This document shows positions 41,982-54,665 of a stretch of DNA of 64,000 nt, one piece after another (within the stretch, counting starts at the first letter, position 1; every line of letters begins with the position of its first letter). The notes beneath the pieces are model-generated. The model had not been told where the DNA came from, did not search any database, and saw only the letters and a list, made by a program, of their open reading frames with translations. Where the stretch lies: the NCBI GenBank assembly GCA_009741485.1, contig CM019219.1, positions 2,765,998-2,829,997 on the forward strand, read 5' to 3'. The position numbers and the translations under genes are program-made. The DNA comes from Malurus cyaneus samueli. Lineage: Eukaryota > Chordata > Aves > Passeriformes > Maluridae.

Positions 41982-44900
41982 CTGGACAGAGAGAGCAAAT
42001 GCAGTGGGTTCCACAGCAGGTTCCCAGAGCCCAGCCCGGGTGGGGAGCTCCTGTTTTGCCCTGGCACTGCTCTTTGCAGCTTGCTGACTGCCCCTGTACC
42101 CCCTGAGCCAGCAACAGGGAGCTGTGGGGAGGGAGACTTGCTGTCACCTTGCTCCTTGGGGACAGTGTCCAGCTGTGCCACGTTGGATTGGGTTGATGTC
42201 AACTGCCATGAGCGTGTCTTGCATGGCACTGCTGGCATTCCTTCTCCTGGCACTTGTGCACCAATGCTGAGTCAAGAGAGGTCTGTGAGATGCCTCAGTG
42301 GCACCAGAAACACTGAACTTAACCTTGTGCCTGAGAAGCCTTGGTCAAACTCCTCTGTGATCCTCTCTTTGACTCTGAGGGTTGTGTTGAACAGAGCCCT
42401 TTTCATGGCTTAGGCTGGGCTGATGATGTCCCTGGGGCCGCTGTGACATGGCCAGCAGTGATCTGTGGGCCCCAGTACAATCCTGAATGATGATGGTCCC
42501 AGTGGTGGCTGGTTTTGAGGGGATGGGATTAAATTCTCATGGGTCTGAGTTGGATTTTTGACCGAAGGAGCTTGTGACCAAAGCACAGTGCTGTGTGAGC
42601 TGTGGCTGAGCAGCCAGTGCACAGTGCCAGGGCCTCTGCTGCTCCCTGTGTCGTTAATTTACTGATAAGTGATCTTGTTAATTATTTTTATCAGTCAAAA
42701 ACTTTTTTAAGGTGTGCTGAACTGGGGTACTCTTCAGTTGAGAAAAATATCTGAAGAACTTTCATACTCTTGGAGGTCAACTGTAGCCTTAATCTTTCCT
42801 TACTTCAGCTTTCAGGCGGTTTTATCTTGGGTAAGTGTACATGTGGAACATCGTATCATTGTCCCAGCAGTCCCAGAAGACCTGAAGGCAGTGGCTTTGT
42901 TCCCTCTTTGGACAGTTGGGATGTGCTGGGGAGCTTCATCTGTGTGCCCAGATGGCACCCTTATCCTGGCCAAATTTTCTGTTTCAAGTGAGGAAAGAGA
43001 TTTGGTAACATGGAGGGGTGATACCATCATACACACTTCTGATGTGAGAGACATACACAGAAACCTTCAGCTTCTTTTTCGCATTCCTCACCCCATTGTG
43101 AAAGGGCTCTTTCATGTGGAACTAGAAAAATCCAAACCTTGTGTTTCTTGCAATGTCTATTCTGTGAGTATAAGCTTTTTTCCTTTGCTATATAATCTCA
43201 TTTTTTTGCCTCAAATCCTGAATTCCTGACCTGTTTACTGGTGCTGACCTATTTACTGGCCTGCTGAAAGCAGGGGCTGCCCATGCAGTGATCTGATTTA
43301 TGGGCCACCTTGCAGTCATGCCTTTAGAGCTTTGGCAGTACACACCCCAGATTTGGATGTAACCAGGTTTTTTCTAGCACAGATTAATAAAAATGTGTTT
43401 CAAGTCTGTCTGACACAGTTCCGTGGATGGAAAAAAAGAAATAGTGAAGGCTGAGAAGCAGTTGGCAGGAATTGTTTTAAAGTCTGCATTTCATAGCGAG
43501 CTCATCATCAGCACAGGCCATGTAATGGGCATGATTAAATAGTTTAGTCATAGGTAAAAGCAATGGGAACAGTGATCCTTCATGTTATATCCAATTACAT
43601 CATTCCTCCCAATGAAATTCAGTGCAATTCCCAATATTTTCCTTTAGGAAATACAGAACATAAATAAAACATTCTGCTGTGTAGCAAATGGCAGCAGCAA
43701 TTTTTGTAAAATGTAAAAAAGAATGTTTTTTGTAAGGAAATTTGGAGTGAATATTTTGCTGTTCATTTGTATTCCTTCTTTCTCCAGGACAACTGGACTT
43801 TACCAGGCTGTTTTTCCTTCCCCCAGCTCTTCCTGTGCCTCATCTGTTACATTCTTAAGGTCACTTAAAATAAAATTTGATTCATTATAACTTCATCACC
43901 TTTAATTTCTAAAAGGTCTGTCTAATTATTCCCTGCAATACCTTGGGAGAGGCACCTCAGACATTCTTGAGGCTATCTGGGAAGTTTTGGGCGTGTTTGC
44001 TGTGTCTGGGTGGCATCCAGGGGACTGCTTTTACAGATGAGTTGATGACAGATTTTTGCCTGGGCGCTGCAGGGATGGTGCAGTTCTGCCAAAATACCAA
44101 ATGAACATGCCTGGCATTGCATTTCCTACCTGCAGACCCAGCAATGCCAATTTTTCTGAAGGGCAAGGGGCACACATTTCTGTATATTTTCCATTCCACT
44201 TTACCATATCTACATTTCTGTATATTTTCCATTCCACTTTTCCAAATCTGTGAAAGACACGAGGTGGAGGAATATCCCAGGCTTTTTTGTTACCTTTAGC
44301 TAAACTGTTTGATGCCTCCTGATGACATTTCATTAAGCACTAAACTGTTGGACCTGGTTTTCCTAAGCCAGACAGAGGACATCAGAAGCAGTCCATTAGA
44401 CTGGCTCTTACTGCATTGCCTGATACTCTCCCCAATCCAAATTTCTGTTCTTTTAAACCAAATCATTCAAGAGATGATGGAAATTATTGGCCCTATGGAA
44501 GGTTTATCCCAGCATAGGGCTAAAGGCTTTGAAACAAACCTTTTTTCTTAAGTGTAGGAAAAATGTGGCCTTTACTGCAGACTGACAAAACCCAGCAGAT
44601 CTTTTTTTTTTCTAAGCTAGAAATGAGTGTTAATCACAGGGCAGGGATAGGGTGCCAGGGAGAAGGTTATGGTTTCTTGGGTCTGTATAGAAAAGTCTGC
44701 TTTTTTTCGCCATTGTCTACTGATTCCAGCTGGTTTGTGTCACCTCCAGTGGTTTGCAAGGATTATTTATTTCCCCTACTTGTAAACCATTTTCCTCTGT
44801 GCAAATCTCCCCTCAAAATGACCTTTTCTTTATATACAGATTACTCAGCCCAACATCCTCTCAGGCCTAGGATGCACTGTGACTGCACCCTCTGTTATCA

Positions 44901-47262
44901 TTTCCCAGATCTCATGTGTCTTGGTGTCCTTTCCTGGGGGGAGCCTTATGATAAAAATTAATTGTCTGGAGTAGTGGTGTAATGAATCCATTTTAAGAAA
45001 TGACCAAGTAAATGAAGAGCAAAAGTCAATGCTGCCTGGTGCTAAATACTGCTCTTCCAAGATATCCCAGAATCCTGGAGTGGTTTGGAGTTGCCTTGGC
45101 CAAAGTCTCCCTCCATCCTCCTTCTCAAGGAGACGATCTGAGCTATGACAACAGTCCCAGTTCCAGGTAAGCAGCTGTACCCCTCCCTACCCTCAGACAA
45201 GCACGTGTAACTCAGTAAATGGCCCACGTTTGGAACATTCCTGGTGAATGCCTGGGCTTGCACCTTCTGACTCAACACAGCAACTCCTTTTTCATCAGGT
45301 GCCTGGGAGTAGTTATTTACAGACCTACAGGGCAAAAAAAAGAAGAGATTGATGTGCTCATGTCAGCTCTACCCTCACCAAAATGCTGTAAATGTTACTG
45401 GGGCAGTAGTGGAGCAATCTGAAGATAATACATCTAGTGATAAATTAATTGCAATTTAAAGTTTGTTGGTTTTCCTTTACAAATCCCAAAGAGAGCAAGA
45501 GGTGCTATATATAACACAGATGGTATTGTTAGGCAGGGAAATAGAATTTACAAAGCTTGCAAGGATTCCAATCTGGGTGAAGGAAAAACTGTTAATGGAG
45601 CAGAGGTGAGGGCTGGATACTGAGAGAATCATTAAAAACTGATGATTTTTTTTTCATTGCCTCTATGTCTGTATTGTCTGCAGGGACACGAGCTTCTCCG
45701 CAGGGATTTTATGGAAACGGTGCAGAGTTTTATTTCTTTAAGGAAGAGTTTTCAGAAATGCACTTTTAACCTCACCCTCAATTTATCTCCCGGTCTGCAC
45801 ATTATCTGAGTGCTCCGAGGCTGTAGTGTCTTGGAGTCCAGTCTGTTTGGCTTCTTCTAAAATGTGCCCAAAGTACCCAAACAACAGCTCCTGCATGTCA
45901 GTGCTTGTGTGTGTGTGTGCAGAGCCTGTGTGCTGTCTCCCTGTGATCATGTCCTGGCTGGGGAAGAGGAGAGGCTTGTCCCAGCTCCTCCAGTGCCTCT
46001 GCACATGGCCCTGCGTGGAGTCAGTGTTCCCTCACAGCCCAAAGCATGAATCATGCTGAGCCTGTGATCCAGCAAAAGCTCAGATACACATAATGAAGGC
46101 ACTCTTAATTCAGGGGGCCTCTTAATTCTCCCTCCTTATAACCTTAAAGCAGAGGTGATTGTTGCAGTGATAACTGCACATCCCTTGGCTTCTGTCCTCC
46201 CTTAAAATGCCTCATTTGTGGGGCACCTCTCGAACAGTAACCTTTCATTTCCCACTAGATATTTTCAACCAAACCAGAAATTTAATTTGTCCCATACAGG
46301 GACTCTTGAATAGAAGTATTCTGCTTTCTTCAGAAACTTTTAATAGGAAGAGTAGTTTCTTTTCAATGTTCCTGTTTGCTTCTTTTTTTTTTCTTTCATG
46401 TCAGATGAAATATGTGCATAAAAATTGATCTTAAGGTACTTGTAGGTATTAACCAGGAGCTGGAGGCAGGTAGTGGGCCAGTAAGGAGATGATTTGCTTC
46501 CAGAGCTGTTGGTCCTGACCATGTGTCCCCATACAGCCTCCCTGCTGCACAGGCCATGGTTTCTGCCCAGGTCACCAAGGAATGAATCCCCACTTGGACT
46601 CCTACAGGCAGCAGATTCCCTCAGCAGGACGGTAGACTTTCATATTGCTCTGGAGTGGAGCTGAACACCTTTTAACTCTTGGATGATGGTGTTTCATCTG
46701 CAGCTCCCCAGTGCTGTCAGCTAACTTCCTTTGCTCCATGCTCTGCAAATGCAGCTCCTTGTTTATCCTTCAGTCACACTGGTGCTGCCCAAATGGCCCT
46801 GGGTCATGGAGGAGGAAATGTGCTGTTCCAGAGCTCTGCTCCTGAACTGACAAATGAGCACCTTCAGAAAGTAAAATACTTGGCAGTCTAATACTGTTGG
46901 CAACACTTCTCCACACTCCTATAATTAGACAGGTCCTAACTGAACTGTGTGTAGGAGTCTGGCTGCGTCTGGAAATAATAGGTTTATTCTCTAGATGCCA
47001 TTCTGCTGTTCTACTCTAAGTGGGCACTGAGTATTTTTGTTTTTTACAATGATTATTCATTCTTACTGCATGCCTAGATTTCATCCACAGCAGCCTTCCT
47101 CCTGCTCAGTGTTTCCCCCCAGAATTACCATTTGTAATAACCTGACTTCAGAATAAGTTTCTGGAGAAGCAGTAGAAGTTTGGGTGTAATCAGCTTAAAG
47201 TTGTTTAACAGGACATCTCACTGCTAATATTTGGTGATACTTGGGCAGGATACGAAGATCAC
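41982..47262. other. Gene-free intergenic DNA
   Basis: May contain an unrecognised 5' exon of the PHF7-like relic near 42.0-42.3 kb. The rest has no supported gene. A possible short CR1 tail in minus orientation lies at 45,061-45,095 ('cccagaatcctggagtggtt'). A short (GT)n run is at about 45,905-45,920. A plus-strand frame of 171 codons (42,714-43,229) has no domain. Confidence 0.45.
44174..44249. repeat. 38-bp tandem duplication
   Basis: ACATTTCTGTATATTTTCCA followed by 'ttccactttaccatatct' starts at 44174, and the same phrase restarts at 44212, giving a 38-bp period with two copies. Confidence 0.85.
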
Positions 47263-47432
47263 AAGATCATGGAATATCCTGAGCTGGAAGTGAGCCACGG
47301 GATCATCCAGCCCAACTCCTGGCCCTGCCCAGGACACCCCAGCAATCCCTCTGCCTGGGAGCATTGACCATACACTCCTGGGGCTCTGGCAGCCATGGGC
47401 TGTCACCATTCCCTGAGGAGCCTGTTCTGAAG
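47263..47432 (-). repeat. CR1 3' fragment
   Basis: Minus-orientation: 'aagatcatggaatatcctga', 'gctggaagtgagccacggga', 'tcatccagcccaactcctgg', 'acaccccagcaatccc' and 'tgaggagcctgttct'. Confidence 0.8.
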
Positions 47433-48929
47433 ATCAGGACATGTTTTAAAATGCTGGAGGTCAGTTCAGAACCAGGGTATGAAATTGATATCCCCAGGTA
47501 AGAAACAGAAAACAGGAGGCCACATCAGGAGTAAAAAATGCTTCTGCATTGCGAGGCTTTGCCCTCCGTGAGTAAAAAGGACAAATCTATTCCAGAGAAC
47601 GGGTAGTACATCTGATAAAAAACCTCGTTGGCTCATTTTTCATTCCTGACCTCAACAAGCAGTTGGAACATTGCATGTTGCAGCCTCCCAGAAGCTGGAA
47701 CTCCAGAAGTTTTATGGCTGGCATTTTCCTCTTGATGGTTCAGTTTATGATGTAGAGTTGGGTTTGAACATTGGCCCAGGCTTTATGAGTGTGTGCCAGG
47801 TTAAAGGCAGTGGAGCTGCACAGTGCACCTGATGACGAGGGAGGAACAGGCATTTATAAACAGGGATTGAATCAGGAACAGCAAAACTGGAGAAACACTT
47901 CTGACCTTGCAAGTGCTGGAAACCATAAACTTCACTGCTTCCATGAGGAAACACAACTGCCCATCCAGTCCCAGGGTGACAAAATCCTAAAATATTAGTC
48001 TCTCAAATTCTTCCAGCAATTTCTTTACTTACTCCATTACAAATCCTAATGTCTCCCGTCTCAGCCTAAGAGGATGGGGAGTGCTACTGCCCTTTTACAA
48101 ATAGGTTACGAAGGCACAGAGTAGCTGAGCTGCTTCTTGTCAGACACAAAGTCTGCTCCAGAGTTTGGAGACTTGGCTTTGATTTGCAAACCCCAGCCCT
48201 CTGCACTAAGCAGGGCACAATATTTCCTTGTTCTTCTGCCTTCTGAAAGGGCCACTGAGGGTTTGGCTAAGAGCCCTTTTTAATAAATGGGGGCAAAAAG
48301 AGAAAAGAGAATGAACACTTCGGCTTATCAAGTGTTGTTTGCTGAAACTGAGCGCTGGTTTGTGGCTCCCAGATCAGAGGTTGGCTCTGTTGTGTGTTTA
48401 TATGTTGTCTAACACAGTGGATAATTAGTCCCAGTTGGGATACTTTGCACAAATTATGCAAATATATTTACTGCAGATAATAAAACGTTTAAAAAAATGA
48501 GCAAATCCTCTCCTGCTGTCTGAAATGGTTTTAAATTGGAGCCTCAGCATTTTTGGTTAAAATTCAAATAATTCATTCCATAGAGCAGCCTTTGCCTTCA
48601 GGTTCCCTAATCGTCTCCTCTGGGAAAGTAATAAAATAAATTGTCCCAATTATTTCCATTACAGTGTTTCCAGATAAAAGAGGGCTTATTCCCAGTCTTG
48701 ATCTATCAATTGTTGCTTGATCTCTTCAAAACCCCCTCTCATTCTGCTCAGGGCTGGTGTGTAATCAGTTGTGAACAGAAATGTTGCTTGTGGGTGACGA
48801 GGCCAGTTAAAAACAAACAGTCAAGAAGAAACTTAAATGTTAAAAAATGCTTGGCTTGGTCTTTGCTGCCAGTGACCTAGTGATGGGATCAGTTTTAGGC
48901 CAGTGGCATAGAATTTTTGAAAATCACTG
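47433..48929. other. Gene-free intergenic DNA
   Basis: No gene, repeat family or RNA recognised. Confidence 0.45.
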
Positions 48930-49105
48930 TCCAAAGCCCCTCTCCAGCTCTCGTGGAGCCCCTTTAGGATCTGGAAGGGGCTTTGAAGTCTCCCTGGAGC
49001 CTTCTCCTGGTGAACATCCCCAGCTCTCCCAGTCTGTCTTTGTAGCAGAGATGCTTCATCCCTTAGTGCATCTTCATGGCCTCCTCTGGTCCCGTTCTAA
49101 CTCTT
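48930..49105 (-). repeat. CR1 internal 3' fragment
   Basis: Minus-orientation: 'cccctctccagctctcgtgg', 'ctccctggagccttctcctg', 'gaacatccccagctctccca' and 'catggcctcctctggtcc'. The terminal tail is absent. Confidence 0.85.
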
Positions 49106-52100
49106 CTACCAAATCATTGTAAATAAAGAGGAGAATTAACACAGCATGAAACTAATTTCCTTAAGATTTCTAGGAAAATGCACCCAGCTGAGCAGCAAGG
49201 GACACTGGCAAAGCTGCCCCAGAGCTGGAACTGTGTTCCTCTGCTTTGTCTGGAAAAGAAATGTCACGGATAACAATCACGAGACAAAAGACATTTTATT
49301 AAGAATAATGTTTTTACCATTACAGGACGTTTTGTTTTACACAGTGTGGTTGCTTTAGTGAAACTGGGTAATTACTGACACTCCAGTGTGTTCAGTAATA
49401 TTGCTGTGGTTTCATAGGACTGTTCCCTTAGCTGAATGCATGATGGTCATTTCTGTGAAAGCTTTAGGGAATGGGTGTCTTATTAGGAGCAGTTGAAGAA
49501 TACCCACAGTAAATTAATACCAAGTTTCTAATGAAAAGATTCCCATTAGAAGCCATGGCACTAAGAAGAGAATGAAAAAGTAATATTGACTAAAAACAGC
49601 AACAAAGGACAACTTGTTTTTGAATAGCAACTGAAGAATTAGTCAGAAAAATCTCCTAGAAAAGTTTCAGTCAGTTCCCAGATCATCAAAGTACAACGTA
49701 GTATCTTTCACACTGCACTCTTTTCACAAGTTTACTTATAATTTCCCTTCTACTTTTACTCTAGGGCCCCATATTTTCCCATTTTTTCAGGAGCGCCGAC
49801 AGCAGCCACTTCCAAACTTTTAACAAAGTGTCACGGATACAAATAAAACACATCCATCTCACCACCCTTCACATCAGGGAGCAGAAATGCTGGATAGCTC
49901 TTGTTTAAAAGCAGCAGAGTTGCTGCTGATGTGCACAGCCCTTGAGACCCCCGTGTCACTTGTGAGGAGATGGAGCTCTCCTAACACACCCCGGGAAAGG
50001 AGAGGGTCCTGGCAGATCCACAAAAAACAGTGATGGCTTCACCTGTCATCCGCTCTCCTTGGGAGCTTCCCAGGAAAACCCAGACTTCAAGGCTGGACAG
50101 GACTTGCTTGGAGCAGCCTGGTCTAGTGGAGGGTGTCCACTAGATGGGAATGAGATGAGCTTTAAAGTCCATTTAAATCCAGTCCATTTTATGACTTTCT
50201 CAACTTGTCCCTACCAAATGCCAAACCAAGGGGGTTTGTCCTTGCTGCTTTGAGCTGCTTGTTTTGGATTGTGATTGGCACAGGGCAAATTCAGCTTCTG
50301 TGGAAATCAGACTCTGATCCCTAATCTCTCACATGCAGAGCTTACATGGAGGATGCTGCTATCAGCTAAACAGAAACACAGTTTGCACTTCAGTCACTTT
50401 TGAAGCCAGCTCTGCTTTTTCCACACATGGCACAACGATGTTATTTTCAATCTAAAAGACTTCCACTAGCCTTCAGGGAGAAGAGTAATAAGAAACACAG
50501 CAAAAGTCAATTCTTTTAGGGAAGACACGTGTTAGGATTTGTGTCTGCTCCCTGACAGCTTCCCTTGACATGAATGCAAAGATGCTGCCAGGCGTGGTGG
50601 TGAATGAGGGGATGCCTTAGAGATTTAAGACTGCAACGTACCAAAATAAAGACATAACAATTCCACAGTACACGCACCACAAAGCTCTCTAAGGGTAATT
50701 ACACGGCAATCTGTAGGAATCCATAAATATCCTGCTGTCACATGTTATTTGTTAGCAAAATCTACCAAGTTTCAGAATAATTAAAGGGTGAGTTACATGA
50801 TATCTGTGCCCAGGAATTCAATAAAATCACTTTCACAGCTGTTTTGACAAAACATTCACCTTATTTACAAAGAAATTGTTATGTTGAAACAGCTGTGAAA
50901 CTGCTTTTAATGTTGTCGATTTTACATCTATTCATAACTGAAACACTAATAAAAATCCTATTTATCCAAAATTCCCTGCGTGTTGAGCAAGCTGCAGGGG
51001 AGAACATTTCGGCAGTGCTGCCACAGGGCTCTGTCAGTGAAAGCACTCATTGCTCTAAATTTCATAGTTCTTCCTAGTTCTCCCTAATACTTCCCCATAG
51101 GAAAAAAGGTCTTTTAGGTCAGAGAATATTCTCCATTATTTAAAGAGGAGCCACTTTGCTGACACTTAAGTACAAACCTGAAGCACCATTCGTAATGCCA
51201 CTGCTGTGAGTCCTGAAAATGCTGCTCCTTAATAAGAAACACTGGCAAAAGGAGGTGGACTTGTCAGGAGAAGCATCATATGACCAGAAGGTTAAAAATG
51301 GAGTAAGGTGACACTTTGATTTTGTCAGTTCTGCAAAGGTTTTCATGCTGGAAGACTGGGGGATGCTGAATTTCCCCATTCCTTGCAGATTGATGATGCA
51401 ATAAGGAATCATCAGGACTCACTGTTGTGTCTCCTTTGGGGGAGAGATCTGGCAGAAAGAGCAGGGAAGCAAAGCTTCAAGGCTGACACGGCATTTTTAA
51501 GGAACTTTAAAGTCTCCAGAGTGATTTGTTGGATGTTGCATGGAGTATAAATTTAAGCCATTTTAATTGAGATTGCAAAGAGAGACATTAAAAATCCCCT
51601 CAGAATACTGGGGTGAGGAATCCAGCCATGTAGCAAACATTGTGATGCTCAGAGCACTGCTGATGTTGTGTCTGCATATTCATCAGGAGGCACATTTGCC
51701 TGATCAGCAGTGATCAATAACCCATTACCTTTGGAGAGCAAGCAGAGGACACCTAGCAGCCTTTGAAGGGCTGCAGGAACATGATTTCTGTCTGAAAAAA
51801 AATCCCAAACTCTGTTTGCTGGTTCTAACAGCAATGATAATAATAATCAGCCTGAGTGTGAGGTGCTGGTGAGGCACAGGAGCCATGAGAGGTTCATTCA
51901 CACAAATCCTCCCCACTTGTGGTGGGTGTGAGTTTTATAGACTGATGCTTTAAGGGGCATCATTATGCTGTGTTTGAAAAGCACGAAGCAGCACACCGAA
52001 GGCAATCACAGCAATGTGCCTGTGCTCTGCATCTCAACTCAGGGCTCCAAGTGCCTCGGGAAGAGATTCCAAACTTATGCATTATTCATCTGCCATAACT

Positions 52101-53592
52101 GCCTTTTAAAATGTAAGAGGTGACAACAATCAGTGCTCATTCACCTCTGCCTTCACTACCCTTAACAAGGACCAGCCCTGTAATTTCACTGCACAAGAAT
52201 ATTCCTGGAATCTCTCTCCCTCTCAGGCTCTCAAAAAAATGCAGTGAATAGTGAAAAAATGGGGCTGGTTATGCATATCCTTTGCCTGGAACTCCCTCAG
52301 CATCATGACTGGTTCCAGTGGTGGAATCTGCTGAAAACTTGGTGAACTGAAATGCTGCAGTTAGAGAATTGGAAGTCAAAATTGTAAAAATACAAAATTA
52401 CTTCCTTTTGTGATCTGTGATAGACATTTCTCTGCTTTTCTTTCAGCTGGGTCCATTGTATGATCTGCTTTCTGAGGATAAACACAATTATGTGTGGAAA
52501 TAATGGAAAATGGATTTAGGCCATGTGCTTTTGTTGCTCAGTTTAATGATTTTGAGCTATATGACACATTGTGAAAGGCTGCATTTCCTTTTTGGATTGT
52601 ATTTTATCAGCTAGACCCATTGCTTCTGGCACAGATACGAGTGTTACACCAAAAATGTCATGAAAGATCAGGAGGAATCACAGCCAGGGGCTTTGAGACA
52701 TCCATTAACCCAATATCACACTGGTGAGAAGTCATTTTTTATCTTTCCTAACCGGAATAAAGAAAATTGAGTGCAACACCAGTTGGAGAGGTGATAATCC
52801 TGGGTGAGGCAGCCCTGGCTGGCTGCACTCAACTCTGCTGAGGTGCTGCTTTATTTGATTTTAACTTGGAATATGGATGAGACACTTTGGTTTGAGAGCA
52901 GTTTTCTTTATGTGAGAATAAGTGAGATGCTGCTGGCATACAGCATTTCCCCCTTGTGCTCTCAAATCTTTCACAAACACTCACACATAATCACTGTCCC
53001 CCAGTTAGATAAGCAAGTCCTGCAGTTCATCAAGCACAGAGAAATATTACCTGTGCCACTGCCATTGTTAAGATGGATAGCAAGAAGAAGGCATAAAGTA
53101 AGATTTTGACAGCGAGGGAGACAAAGAGATGAAAAAGAAAATCTGATTTTCTCCAGAACATGCAATTATTTTCTAAATCCTGAAGAGTGGCTATTTCTAG
53201 GGAATGCAAATCAGGCAGCACAAAGGAAGAAAAATAAATTGGATGCACAGCCAGGTAAATTGGGTTAACTGAGTACATCAGCTGAGTACAAGGGCCTCTT
53301 GTACAGGTTCCTTGTTCCACAAATGCTGCTTTTGCCACCCTTTTCCACGTACACCTCGAGTCAGAGGTGAGGGCTGTAACTCAGGGCTTGAGGCCCTGAG
53401 CACCTTCAGAATCATCCCAGTTTGATTAGGGGCATTGCAGTGCTTCCCTTCATGCTTTTATCAATAACACTGGCTTAAATTAAAGCAGTTTTTCCTGAGC
53501 CACAGAGTGAAGAGGTGCTGCAAGGGGCTGCAGACATGCAGTTGGATGGGGCAAGTGATGCTAAGTGAAGCTCGGAATGGAAGTGTCATAGA
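49106..53592. other. Gene-free intergenic DNA
   Basis: Holds one CR1 tail (50,090-50,205). Otherwise there are no recognised elements or genes. Confidence 0.45.
50090..50205 (+). repeat. CR1 3'-end fragment
   Basis: Plus-orientation: 'ggctggacaggacttgcttg', 'gagcagcctggtctagtgga', 'gatgagctttaaagtcc' and 'tttatgactttc'. Confidence 0.75.
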
Positions 53593-53725
53593 TTACTGGA
53601 ATCATTAAGGCTGGAAGACACTAAAAAATTTTAAAAGCTTTTAAAATTAAGTCCAGCCATAAACCCAGCACTGCCAAATCCACTGCTCCTTCTATCCCTT
53701 TAACATTGAGTGGGGTCTGTGAGCA
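53593..53725 (-). repeat. CR1 3'-end fragment
   Basis: Minus-orientation: 'actggaatcattaaggctgg', then after a diverged stretch 'taagtccagccataaaccca' and 'gcactgccaaatccactgct'. This matches the first ~130 bases of an inverted CR1 tail. Confidence 0.75.
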
Positions 53726-54483
53726 GCAAAATGATGAATAATTTTGAGCGTTGGCCACTGCCTAACAAGAGATCAAATAGGATTTTCATTGCTAAATAAG
53801 AAATTCCTTGGAATCTCAGCAGAAAAAAGCTTTTTTTTTTTTATTTTCAAATATTTATTTGCACCTTTCCCTCTGCTAATGCATCATCACAGAGATTTTG
53901 GTGACTCAGGGAGTCTCAGCTCATCTGCAGCCTGGTGAAGGAGTGGTGCAGTCTGCTCTGAAGTGCAGCTCACACTTGGATTTGGGGGCTGTAATGAGGA
54001 GCAGAAGCAGTTTCTGTTCCTCCATTCCTTCAGGATGATGAAATGCCTTCCCTGAGTTATGGAAAGGAAGTTCTTGAGCCTTGCTGGGACTACCCACGGT
54101 CACAGCTCATCATCACAGCAAGGTGGGTGACTTTTGCTGCCTTCAGGAGCACATTTTGAGGAGCATTGAAGGCTTAAAAGGGTTGAAAGTTTATGACCAC
54201 TGAGTCAGACTGAAGCTCTTCAAGTCTCCTAAGAATTAATATTGAAGTTGCAATTCTAAAGCTATAAATTAACTTTCCATCAGGGTTGCAGTGAAAGAAA
54301 AGGTAAATTCACACTCTATGCTCAAAATCTGCTTGAACCTTGCCTTCCTGCATTTTCCTCCAGAAAGCTTTGGAAAAAGCTGTTTTCAGCACTCCTTCAG
54401 TGTTTGTGAAATACTGATTATGGTCTGTCTTACTTTTTTGGTACCTTTTACTCTCTGCCTGAAGGTCTTTGCAGCAGGCCCTT

Positions 54484-54665
54484 GAGGAGAGCAGAGGGTT
54501 GGAAGGGATCTTAGAGTTCATCCCATTCCATCCCCTGCCATGGGCAGGGACTCCTCCCTGTAGACCAGGCTGCTCCAAGCCCTGTCCAACCTGGGATTGA
54601 ACACTCCTAAGGATGGAAAATCCACCTGCTTTTGAATGCCTTGTCCAGTATTTCAAGTGGATAAA
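54484..54665 (-). repeat. CR1 3'-end fragment
   Basis: Minus-orientation: 'agggttggaagggatcttag', 'ccctgccatgggcagggact', 'ccaggctgctccaagccctg' and 'cctgggattgaacactccta'. Confidence 0.85.

Noticed and set aside
40185..42087. Plus-strand frames of 190-345 codons opposite the PHF7-like relic
   Set aside because: They are antisense shadows; the minus strand has matching splice sites and zinc-finger motifs.
42714..43229. 171-codon plus-strand open frame
   Set aside because: No recognisable domain and no neighbouring exon signals, and its C-terminal part is low-complexity hydrophobic. I considered remote homologues but could name none.
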